A stretch of 64,000 nt of DNA from Clostridia bacterium (GTDB taxonomy: Bacteria > Bacillota > Clostridia > Monoglobales > Monoglobaceae). How positions within the stretch are numbered: position 1 is the first letter of the stretch; the number at the start of each line of letters is the position of its first letter. The stretch covers positions 1 through 64,000 of the forward strand of contig JAFTJA010000001.1 in the NCBI GenBank assembly GCA_017456605.1, given 5' to 3'. The position numbers and the translations under genes were made by a program. Under the pieces are notes generated by a model. The model saw nothing but the letters and a program-made list of their open reading frames with translations, ran no database searches and had not been told where the DNA came from. Of this stretch, positions 52,491-60,003 are shown piece by piece.

Positions 52491-52581
52491 ACCTCTCCCC
52501 CTCTTTTCTCTTTTTGTTTAAGTATACTCTTTTAATTGCCAATATGCAAGCCTTATATTGATTTTTTCTTTAAAATTTATC

Positions 52582-52610
52582 TTGACACGGCTTTTTTTGT
52601 ATGTTATATT
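52582..52610 (+). promoter_or_regulatory. Sigma-A promoter of the TRAP transporter
   Basis: TTGACA (52582-52587), a 17-bp spacer and TATATT (52605-52610). Confidence 0.88.
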
Positions 52611-52650
52611 ATAACCATATCAGAATTGTTCTTATAACCATTTTGGAATT
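52610..52650 (+). repeat. Direct repeat at the transporter promoter, probable regulator site
   Basis: TATAACCATATCAGAATT (52610-52627) and TATAACCATTTTGGAATT (52633-52650) match at 14 of 18 positions and recur with a 23-bp period. They overlap the end of the -10 element and the transcription start. Confidence 0.65.
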
Positions 52651-52667
52651 AAAAAGGAGGAAAAACT

Positions 52668-54026
52668 ATGCCATCTGCGTTTATCTACTTGGGAATTATG
52701 TTGATTGTTATTGTCATCTGGTTTATGCTTTTTAAAAGGCCTGTGTATGAGGCAGTTTTAATCAGTTTTATTGTTCTGCTTGCTGTGACAGGCACCTGGG
52801 GAAATGTTTGGGAATATATTGACACCGGACTTTCCACTTCACTTATTTATTCAATGACCGCCTTTGTCGCCATGTCGATTATATTGACAAAGACAAAGGT
52901 AATTGATTCCTGTGTTGCAATTATTCTTTCACTTCTTGGCAGAGTTACCGGCGGCGCGGGATATGTTTCTGTTGTTGCCAGCAGCTTTATGGGCGCTTTA
53001 TCCGGCAGCGGTCCGGGAAACGTAATGGCAACGGGAACGCTCACTATTCCTGCAATGATTCGTTCCGGCTTTCCCAGAGAGCTTGCAGCAAACATTGAAA
53101 GCAACGCAAGCTATATGGGAAATATGATACCCCCGTCATCAAATATTGTGGCGGCAATGGGTGCATACATAGCCCTTTATCCAAACGAAAATCTGACTAC
53201 CGGCCAGTTTTGGATTGTTCTGTGGGGAATTTCGCTTTGGTTTATCATACAGCGAATTGTCATGGTCTGGGGCTTTTGCAAATACTACAAGGTAAAACCT
53301 ATGTCCAAAGAAGAATTGCCAGACCTCAAAGAAGTGTTCAAAAACGGCTGGCAGGGACTGCTTCTTCCCGTTATCATTCTTGTTCCCTTTGCCCTTGATT
53401 ATCTTTTCAAGGATAATTTCTTCACAGCACGACTTGGGGAAACCGGTGCAAAATATCTGTCAAGCTCACTCCTTTTATTCATTGCGGGTATTGCTTCTAT
53501 TTATACTTGCCTTATCAGCAAGGACAAAGCAGTTGTTTCATTCAATAACATCGCAAAAATGTTTGCCGACGGCGTAAAAACCATTTCTCCGGCAATCGGG
53601 GTTTGTATCATCGGATATATGATTGGCAGTCTTTTCAGCGATATGAACGTGGCTGAAGAAATGGAAGCCTTTATCATTTCTATGCCTTTTAACAAATTTG
53701 GGATGGTGCTGTTTGTTTGTATCTTCACCTGCTTTTTGGGTATGGTAATCCCCGGCTCATCATTGGTTGTAATTTTTGGACCTATGTTTATTTCAACGCT
53801 TGCAACCGTTGGGGTTTCACCCCTCCTTGCTGCGGCAATGCTCCCTTGTATCTGCGGCGTTATGTGCGGAATTACTCCGCCCCTTGGTCTTGGAATGTAT
53901 GCCGGAATGTCTTTGGCAGAGTCTGACTTTGGCAAGACCTTCAAAAACAATCTCTGGTGGGTAGCAGCACAATTTGTTTTGGAAGTTCTGTGTCTTATGG
54001 GCATTTTGCCAATCCTGGGGCTTTAA
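52668..54026 (+). CDS. TRAP transporter large permease (DctM-like)
   Basis: The 452-residue protein has about 12 membrane helices and the DctM signatures SSFMGALSGSGPGNVMATGTLTIPAMIRSGFPRELAANIESNASYMGNMIPPSSN, GMVIPGSSLVVIFGPMF and CGITPPLGLGMYAGMSL. The family imports small organic acids using a sodium gradient, a DctQ small membrane subunit and a DctP binding protein. Here no DctP gene is seen and the next gene is unusually small. The start is an ATG with AAAGGAGG. Confidence 0.88.
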   Translation: MPSAFIYLGIMLIVIVIWFMLFKRPVYEAVLISFIVLLAVTGTWGNVWEYIDTGLSTSLIYSMTAFVAMSIILTKTKVIDSCVAIILSLLGRVTGGAGYVSVVASSFMGALSGSGPGNVMATGTLTIPAMIRSGFPRELAANIESNASYMGNMIPPSSNIVAAMGAYIALYPNENLTTGQFWIVLWGISLWFIIQRIVMVWGFCKYYKVKPMSKEELPDLKEVFKNGWQGLLLPVIILVPFALDYLFKDNFFTARLGETGAKYLSSSLLLFIAGIASIYTCLISKDKAVVSFNNIAKMFADGVKTISPAIGVCIIGYMIGSLFSDMNVAEEMEAFIISMPFNKFGMVLFVCIFTCFLGMVIPGSSLVVIFGPMFISTLATVGVSPLLAAAMLPCICGVMCGITPPLGLGMYAGMSLAESDFGKTFKNNLWWVAAQFVLEVLCLMGILPILGL

Positions 54027-54038
54027 GGAGGTATAAGA

Positions 54039-54314
54039 ATGAAAGAAATTTTTGAAAAAATCTCTGCTGTACTAAAAACAATCTTTGGATACGGCATTAT
54101 GATATGCCTTTTCGCAGGGGGAATGACCTTTTTTGGATATATTGCCGCTTTAATCATCGGCGGTGATACCGCAACGTTGATTTGCACCATTATTTACAAA
54201 CAAATCATCCCCGTCATTGTCTATGTCACATCTATTCTTGTTTTGCTGGGCCTTATAGCTATGTACCTGAGCGGCGAAATGGCTCTTACAGCAAAGAAAA
54301 AAAATAATAAGTAG
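54039..54314 (+). CDS. Small membrane protein, possible TRAP small subunit
   Basis: The 91-residue protein has two hydrophobic helices (IFGYGIMICLFAGGMTFFGYIAALIIGG at about residues 15-40 and IPVIVYVTSILVLLGLIAMYLSG at about 55-80) with short charged ends. It starts 12 bp after the DctM gene with AAGGAGG, so co-translation is likely. A normal DctQ has about 160 residues and four helices, so this could be a reduced small subunit. I cannot tell it from an unrelated small membrane protein. Confidence 0.6.
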   Translation: MKEIFEKISAVLKTIFGYGIMICLFAGGMTFFGYIAALIIGGDTATLICTIIYKQIIPVIVYVTSILVLLGLIAMYLSGEMALTAKKKNNK

Positions 54315-54325
54315 TTCTCTTAGCG

Positions 54326-54353
54326 ACAGCCGCTTTTCTGCGGCTGTTTTTTT
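54326..54353 (+). terminator. Terminator of the TRAP unit
   Basis: ACAGCCGC pairs with GCGGCTGT around TTTTCT, then a run of eight T. Confidence 0.92.
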
Positions 54354-54361
54354 GTAAATAC

Positions 54362-54571
54362 GATACACTTTTGCTGTCATCTGTTTTTTAATGAACTATC
54401 TCGCCTTGCTCGATATGAAATAATTTCTTGCAGAAATTGTGAAATAGAAAAATAAGGTTTTCTGTGAAATAAAATAAATCCTTATATCACACGCCGTCAG
54501 GCGTATTTCACATTGCGAAGCAATATTTCATAGCAAAGCTATTTCACAAATCCGAAGGATTTATTTCATTG
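54362..54571. repeat. Hairpin array C: word TGAAAT left, ATTTCA right
   Basis: TGAAAT occurs at 54416, 54440 and 54465; ATTTCA at 54505, 54525, 54541 and 54563. The intervals are hairpins AATTTCT-TGC-AGAAATT, AGAAAA-ATAAGG-TTTTCT, ACGCC-GTCA-GGCGT, ATTGC-GAA-GCAAT, TAGC-AAA-GCTA and AAATCC-GAA-GGATTT. A 12-bp long arm joins AAATAAATCCTT (54472-54483) to AAGGATTTATTT (54555-54566). The left edge still reads CGATATGAAAT at 54411, holding the word of arrays A/B. The array separates the TRAP unit from the tmRNA gene. Confidence 0.78.
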
Positions 54572-54603
54572 AAAAACGATACAGTAAAAACTGTATCGTT
54601 TTT
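54572..54603 (-). terminator. Terminator of tmRNA, also the last palindrome of array C
   Basis: AAAAACGATACAG pairs perfectly with CTGTATCGTTTTT around TAAAAA. On the minus strand it begins right after the tmRNA CCA end and ends in a T-run, so it terminates ssrA. Confidence 0.9.
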
Positions 54604-54604
54604 C

Positions 54605-54954
54605 TGGTGGAGGCGAGGGGAATTGAACCCCTGTCCGAAAATTCATTCATACCCGGCGCTACGAGCGTAGTCTGTGGTCAAAATTCCCCGTCATCAAAGT
54701 CCACAGACAAACTCTGATGACCGGTAGCTTCATAAAATCGTGACCGGGTCAAAGCTTTCCCGGTTCATGTTCACCGCATTTGTTGATGCCCTTGTCCCCA
54801 ACCGCGGTAATCAGGGAAGGACAGCGCCTATAACTTAGGCAGCGTAAGCTAAATTATTGTTAGCGTTTAATTTTAAGTTTGGGTTTTTTTGCGCAGCACC
54901 CACTGCGGCTCGCTCCGAATACTTCAAAATCCCCGTCGAAACCATTGCGCCCCC
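54605..54954 (-). ncRNA. ssrA: Transfer-messenger RNA (ssrA)
   Basis: The 350-nt RNA starts GGGGGCGCAATGG and ends with the T-arm GGGGTTCAATTCCCC and CGCCTCCACCA. The ends pair as a 7-bp acceptor stem. GGTTTCGACGGGG follows the 5' end, as in all tmRNAs. The tag-coding part ends GCT AAC AAT AAT TTA GCT TAC GCT GCC TAA, giving a tag that ends ANNNLAYAA. The encoded CCA and the terminator directly downstream support a one-piece tmRNA. It rescues stalled ribosomes with SmpB, whose gene is next. Confidence 0.97.
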
Positions 54955-55020
54955 GGATATTAAGGAAGATGTAATAGTGAGTAAGGAATACGTGAAGCTT
55001 ATATTTTTCTCCTTCTTAAT

Positions 55021-55491
55021 CTATCTGTATTGTTCTTTCAGCGCTCTGTCAATTTTCCTTTTTGCCTCGCGCTCTGCAATAGCATCCCGCTTGTCATAGT
55101 TCTTCTTTCCTCGGCAAAGACCCAAAGAAACCTTGACATATGAGCCCTTGAGATAAACCTCCAGGGGAATAAGAGTGTACCCCTCCTGCTGAGTAAGCCC
55201 GATAAGCTTGTTTATCTCACGTCGGTGAAGCAAAAGCCGCCTGCTGCGAAGTGGGTCACGGTTGAAAATGTTTCCCTTTTCGTACGGCGAAATGTGCGCC
55301 CCGATAAGATATGCCTCACCGGTCTTCACCGAAACATAGCTGTCTTTGAGGTTTATTTTCCCTTCCCTTATCGACTTGACCTCGGTGCCAAAAAGCTCAA
55401 TGCCCGCCTCAAAGGTGTCATCAACAAAATAGTCATGGTAGGCTTTTTTGTTTTTCGAAAGGGAAGTGTTTGTTTTTTTATCCTTTGCCAT
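55021..55491 (-). CDS. smpB: SsrA-binding protein SmpB
   Basis: The 156-residue protein binds tmRNA and enters stalled ribosomes with it. [39 protein letters not shown] is the conserved OB-fold start, [29 protein letters not shown] the core, and the basic C-terminal tail [23 protein letters not shown] is standard. It lies 67 bp upstream of ssrA on the same strand, a common pairing. Confidence 0.97.
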   Translation of the reverse strand: MAKDKKTNTSLSKNKKAYHDYFVDDTFEAGIELFGTEVKSIREGKINLKDSYVSVKTGEAYLIGAHISPYEKGNIFNRDPLRSRRLLLHRREINKLIGLTQQEGYTLIPLEVYLKGSYVKVSLGLCRGKKNYDKRDAIAEREAKRKIDRALKEQYR

Positions 55492-55660
55492 TTTCTTTTC
55501 CTCTCACTTGTTTCCTATCACGGTTAGTATACACCACTTTGAGCCTTTCGTCAATGTAAAAAAACTTTATTTTATGGATTTTTTTGCAGAAAAACTCCTG
55601 AAGCTTGTTCAGAAGCTTTTCTGTCTGTGTCGCAACAACCGGAGCCACATATCCCTAATC

Positions 55661-55680
55661 GGGATATTTTTAATTATCCC
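55661..55680. promoter_or_regulatory. Dyad upstream of the small XRE gene
   Basis: GGGATA and TATCCC form a perfect inverted repeat around TTTTTAAT. TATAAT follows at 55688-55693, so the dyad covers the -35 region of the XRE gene and may be its autoregulatory site. A further ATCCC lies at 55651. Confidence 0.55.
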
Positions 55681-55714
55681 AAAACGGTATAATATTATCA
55701 AGAGGTGATTTCAA

Positions 55715-55924
55715 ATGCGCTTAAAGCAATTAAGAAAAGACCGAGGCATATCACAGCTGAAGCTTGCCCTCGCTCTTAATACAAACCAAAATACAATCGG
55801 TCGTTATGAAACAGGTGCGCATGAAGCCGATTATAAAATGCTTATTAAAATCGCAGATTATTTCAACGTTTCTGTTGACTATCTTCTGGAGCGCACAGAC
55901 AATCCTAAATTTCTGAAAGATTGA
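55715..55924 (+). CDS. Small XRE-family HTH protein
   Basis: The 69-residue protein is a single Cro/CI-type HTH domain: RLKQLRKDRGISQLKLALALNTNQNTIGRYETGAHEADYKMLIKIADYFNVSVDYLLERTDNP. It probably binds DNA as a dimer. AAGAGGTG lies 7 nt before the ATG. It stands alone between smpB and the histidine kinase. The dyad GGGATA-N8-TATCCC in front suggests autoregulation. Target genes unknown. Confidence 0.92.
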   Translation: MRLKQLRKDRGISQLKLALALNTNQNTIGRYETGAHEADYKMLIKIADYFNVSVDYLLERTDNPKFLKD

Positions 55925-55935
55925 CTTTTATCATT

Positions 55936-55969
55936 AAAACAGCACCCGGCATTAGCTGAGTGCTGTTTT
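55936..55969. terminator. Bidirectional terminator
   Basis: AAAACAGCAC pairs perfectly with GTGCTGTTTT around a 14-nt loop. It overlaps the last codons of the kinase gene, between the convergent XRE and kinase genes. Confidence 0.8.
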
Positions 55970-57754
55970 CGTTTTTTCCGCAGCGTTAAGGGGAAGCTTT
56001 ATGGTTACTCTGGTATATTCACCCATGCGACTTTCCATAGAGATTGAGCCTTTGTGGTTTTCAATAATTTCCTTTGCAATGGCAAGCCCAAGCCCCGTGC
56101 CACCTTGCTCCCTTGAGCGCGCCTTGTCCACGCGGTAGAACCTTTCAAAAATATGCCCGATGTCTTCTTCGGGAATTCCTATGCCGGTGTCCTCAATCTT
56201 TATATATGCCTGATTGTTCAAAAATCCGGCAAAAACCTTGACGCTTCCATTTTCAGGAGTATATTTGAGGGAATTTGAAACAATGTTTTTTACCGCTCTT
56301 TCAATCTGAAATCTGTCGGCGTAAATCATAGGTATTGCATTTACGGTGTTATAAAGCAGCTCCTGATTTTTGTTCTCTGCCTGAACCCGAAAGGTTTCAA
56401 CCACCTCAGACAGCATCTCTGCCAAATCAAATGCCTCAAGCTTCAGCTCAACGCTTTGTGCATCAAATCTCGAAAGAGTGAGAAGATTTTTCACCAGATT
56501 GGTCATCTTTATTGTTTCATTCTGTATTGTTTTCAGGAAAGAAATCTCCATATCCTTGTCCACCGGATAGTTGTCAAGGAGTGTCTCGGTATATGTTCCT
56601 ATGGTGGTGAGCGGAGTTTTCAGCTCGTGAGAAACCTCCGCCACAAACTTTCGTCTTGATTTTTCGAGGTTGAATTCCTCGGTTACGTCAGTAAACACAC
56701 AAACCACGCCGGCAACGCGGTTTTCCTCCATTTTGAACGGGAAAAAGTATGCTTTTATGTGTCGCCCGTTTATTTCAATCTCCCGGAATTCGGTGCGGAA
56801 TCTGGTAAGATAAATGAACTCTGCCATACACACCTTTGCGTTAAGCTCCTCGAAAAATCTATCAAACCGGAGTCCCGCTGTTTCATCAATGTTCAGCATT
56901 TTTTTTGCCGCCTGATTTATTGAGATAATGTCCTGCTCGGTATTGAAGGCGATTATGCCGTTGTTTATATTTTCAAGGATAATCTCAAGCTTGTGCTTTT
57001 CGCTGGCGGCGGTGTTTATAGCACCCTTCATCACTCCGCCCATATAGTTGAAGGTTTCAACCAGAGTCCCTATCTCATCCTGAGAAAAAACCTCAAGATT
57101 TGAATCAAAGTTCCCTTCCGCAAAGTCCTCCGCCTTTTCGGTGAGGACCGAAATGGGGTTGGTTATTGTTCGGGAGAGAAAGTATCCGAGAATTACCGAA
57201 GCAAGCGCACCGAACAATATCGCCTGAATTATTATATAAAGCATATTGCGGATAAGAATGTTTATGCTCTGCTTGTTGTCCTTTATATATATGATATAAT
57301 CAGTGCCCCCAGCACCCCCCTCTATAAAATATGCATAATCCATAAAATCAGAGGTGATACTTGTTCCGCGGCCCACCTTTCCCGCCATTGCCTGAAGAAT
57401 GTTTGCTGTTTTTTCCAGCGGCTCGGCACCCGTACCGGTGGTAACAAGCCGTGATGCGTCACGGGCATCAAGCACCGCGCACTGGCGTCCGTCAGAAAGC
57501 CCCAACTGAGCGGAATATGCCGAAATAACCGTGTTGATGCGGTTTGTTTTTTCGGTTTCAGAAAGGTCGGACCGAAGTGTTTCGGTCATAGCGACAACAA
57601 ACTCGCCGGACATAACCTTGTCCATCTGCTCATTGAATGCATTTGTATACATCTTCACTGTGCTGTTGAACATATATCCGCCCACCACAAGCATGATGGC
57701 AAGAACCAATGCCACAAAAATCACAACTATTTTTGATTGCATTTTTTTGAACAT
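55952..57754 (-). CDS. Sensor histidine kinase (PhoR/WalK type)
   Basis: The 600-residue kinase has a membrane helix at residues 8-28, an extracytoplasmic domain of about 140 residues, and a second helix near 170-190. HAMP (TITNPISVLTEKAEDFAEGN), a PAS-like domain (about 265-365) and HisKA with FVAEVSHELKTPLTTIGTYTETL follow, then the ATPase motifs N-box IVSNSLKYTP, G1 IEDTGIGIPEED and G2 GGTGLGLAIAKEI. It resembles PhoR/WalK kinases that read cell-envelope state. It lies 18 bp after a glycosyltransferase gene and no response regulator is adjacent, so its partner must lie elsewhere. Confidence 0.93.
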   Translation of the reverse strand: MFKKMQSKIVVIFVALVLAIMLVVGGYMFNSTVKMYTNAFNEQMDKVMSGEFVVAMTETLRSDLSETEKTNRINTVISAYSAQLGLSDGRQCAVLDARDASRLVTTGTGAEPLEKTANILQAMAGKVGRGTSITSDFMDYAYFIEGGAGGTDYIIYIKDNKQSINILIRNMLYIIIQAILFGALASVILGYFLSRTITNPISVLTEKAEDFAEGNFDSNLEVFSQDEIGTLVETFNYMGGVMKGAINTAASEKHKLEIILENINNGIIAFNTEQDIISINQAAKKMLNIDETAGLRFDRFFEELNAKVCMAEFIYLTRFRTEFREIEINGRHIKAYFFPFKMEENRVAGVVCVFTDVTEEFNLEKSRRKFVAEVSHELKTPLTTIGTYTETLLDNYPVDKDMEISFLKTIQNETIKMTNLVKNLLTLSRFDAQSVELKLEAFDLAEMLSEVVETFRVQAENKNQELLYNTVNAIPMIYADRFQIERAVKNIVSNSLKYTPENGSVKVFAGFLNNQAYIKIEDTGIGIPEEDIGHIFERFYRVDKARSREQGGTGLGLAIAKEIIENHKGSISMESRMGEYTRVTIKLPLNAAEKTKTALS

Positions 57755-57772
57755 AATTCAGTTTCTCGCTTT

Positions 57773-59995
57773 CTAGCTCCTCTTGTTTTTGAGCTGATAC
57801 TCATAGTCCTCTTGCCTCAGAACCAGCACCTGCCTGAAAGCCTTTGCCATGGCTGTATAAAGCACCTTGTCAGCACTGTCTTCCTTTGCTGCCCGCGCCA
57901 TTTTTTCAGCTTTTTGTGCCCTTTCTCGAATATTCATGTCGTTCCAGTCAAGGGGTGCATACAAATCACGTCTCAAGCGGAACTGTGTCATTATTCCGGC
58001 ATATGCCGTTTTTTCAATATGTGTTTTCGTAAATCTGTCAGGGTTTACCCGGTGTTCAACCTTTGAGTCGGCATTGAGACCGATTTTTTTGTTGATTTGC
58101 TCCATCATAAAGCAAACCAGCGTCTCTTCGCCGCCGGCAAAATTGTTACCCACTCTGCCATAGTTGCACCGAAATCCCCCAATCATACGAAGGGCGTCAC
58201 ATCTTGCGGCAAAGTTCGCCCCATAAGGGAAGTCGCCGTAATCCTTTGCGTATCGAAAACCTTTGCCCTCTATTTCAAGATTGCTCCAAAGACCTATTGT
58301 GTTTTTGTTTACAAGGTCTTTTGCTTCTTTGGGAATGGTAAGCAAAACCTGTCCGCCGCAAGTGCCCAAGTCTTCACGTCCCTCAAAGGACTTTATGGTT
58401 TCGCGGAAAACATTTTCGTCTGCTATTGAATCGTCATCCACATAAAGCACCACTTCGCCCTTTGCTACCCACATGCCGGCATTCCGGGCAAAAGACAACC
58501 CTGTCTGGGGTGCTGTTATGTAATTTATGTCGATTTGGGGATATTTTTGTTTCTTATCCTGAACAAATTCTTTAAGAGCGTCATCCCTGAAATTGTTGCT
58601 GACGAAAATTATCTCAAAATCTTCACTCTTTGCGGTCTGGTTGCAAAGAGCCTCCATACAGTCGTCTAATGTTTCGGAAATTTTATGTGTGCACAGCACC
58701 ACCGAAAGTCTTTTTTGATGCGGTTCCGGGTTTTCGACCCTGCCCTCGATAGCATATAGCATATCGTTTCGCGATTTTGCGTCAATGAACGAAAACATTG
58801 TCTGATTATCGTCAAATACATAGCTCTCACTCTCTCCTTTACCGATTGTGCTTACCGTAAAGTCAAACGCTTCGCTGTCTGATACATTTATTCCTACTTT
58901 TATTGCATCACGGGGAAGTCCTGTCATTTGCTGACCCTCGCCAATCTTCAAATAAATCAAGTTTGACGGACCGCCACCGAAAAATAATTTTTCAAAATCC
59001 TCTTTTTCAAGGTATACGTTTCCTGTTTTGTCTATTCGGGCTTTCAAATCCTCCGCCAGTGCGTTGTTTTCTTCGTCTGCGTCCACATACCAAAGAATCG
59101 GCATAAGATAAAAATCGCGCCTGAAATCGTCAAATACCATCAGCTTGTATCTGTTTTTTGTTATGCCCAGCTCCTTGTCCTTGGCTGTCAGCGAGCCGTC
59201 ATGCCAGCGGTATGAATAAACCGGCCTTGTGAAAGATGTGTGCCGAAGGTCAAGCAACGAATTCATTCTCATCCAATAGTCATAATCCTCAAGGGTGTGG
59301 CGATAGCTTGAATAACAGCCCAAAATTTCTGCTGCTGCTTTTCTGTACATAAAGGCGGCACCTATGGTATTGTTCGCATAAGTGTTAAGCTCACAAGCGT
59401 TGTTTGGGAAAATAACATTGCTGCTGCCGATTGGATATTCAAACCAGCCATGCTTGCGCAGCTTTTTGCCCTTGGCGTTTATAAGCCGCATATTTCCCCA
59501 GACCATTGCCGTCTTGGGATTTTCTTTCATTTCGCACACCATTTTTTCGAGGAAGTCCTCGTCCATAACGTTGTCCGCACTGGTCCAGGTAAGAAACTCA
59601 CCCTTTGCCTCACGGAAGCCCCTTGAGAGTGTCCGCGGGATTTTTTTGTTTTCTTGGGTGAGAACCCGAATTCTGCTGTCTTTTTCCGCATAGCTCTGGG
59701 AAATCTTTAATGTGTCATCCTTTGAGCCATCGTTTATTATTATAAGCTCAAAATCGGTATAGGTCTGCTTAAGCACCGACTCGATGGAATCTGCTAAGAT
59801 ATCACCACCGTTATACACAGGAAGCACAACCGACACCATATTGTCCTTTTGGGGAACGTGGACCTTTAAAAGGTCAAGGGGATATTTTTCGTCACGCTCC
59901 TCCTTGTATCTGAGGAATTTATACTGATACAGATTCAGCGGTTTTTCCTGAGGCTTCTTTGCCCCGAAAATAAAACTTTTAAGCTCGCTTAACAT
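57773..59995 (-). CDS. Double-domain glycosyltransferase (two GT2 modules), short form
   Basis: The 740-residue protein has two GT-A domains. The first (about 50-340) has DNMVSVVLPVYNGGDILADSIESVLKQTYTDFELIIINDGSKDDT, the D-x-D equivalent SADN and an ED-like HTLEDYDYWMRMNS. The second (about 430-720) has LSVVLCTHKISETLDDCMEALCNQ, VLYVDDDSIADENVF and GGEETLVCFMMEQI. The ending carries HRVNPDRFTKTHIEKTAYAG. It aligns in order with the longer protein at 60004, so they are paralogues. Two different linkages or a repeated disaccharide is likely. Confidence 0.9.
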   Translation of the reverse strand: MLSELKSFIFGAKKPQEKPLNLYQYKFLRYKEERDEKYPLDLLKVHVPQKDNMVSVVLPVYNGGDILADSIESVLKQTYTDFELIIINDGSKDDTLKISQSYAEKDSRIRVLTQENKKIPRTLSRGFREAKGEFLTWTSADNVMDEDFLEKMVCEMKENPKTAMVWGNMRLINAKGKKLRKHGWFEYPIGSSNVIFPNNACELNTYANNTIGAAFMYRKAAAEILGCYSSYRHTLEDYDYWMRMNSLLDLRHTSFTRPVYSYRWHDGSLTAKDKELGITKNRYKLMVFDDFRRDFYLMPILWYVDADEENNALAEDLKARIDKTGNVYLEKEDFEKLFFGGGPSNLIYLKIGEGQQMTGLPRDAIKVGINVSDSEAFDFTVSTIGKGESESYVFDDNQTMFSFIDAKSRNDMLYAIEGRVENPEPHQKRLSVVLCTHKISETLDDCMEALCNQTAKSEDFEIIFVSNNFRDDALKEFVQDKKQKYPQIDINYITAPQTGLSFARNAGMWVAKGEVVLYVDDDSIADENVFRETIKSFEGREDLGTCGGQVLLTIPKEAKDLVNKNTIGLWSNLEIEGKGFRYAKDYGDFPYGANFAARCDALRMIGGFRCNYGRVGNNFAGGEETLVCFMMEQINKKIGLNADSKVEHRVNPDRFTKTHIEKTAYAGIMTQFRLRRDLYAPLDWNDMNIRERAQKAEKMARAAKEDSADKVLYTAMAKAFRQVLVLRQEDYEYQLKNKRS

Positions 59996-60003
59996 CTAAG
60001 ATT

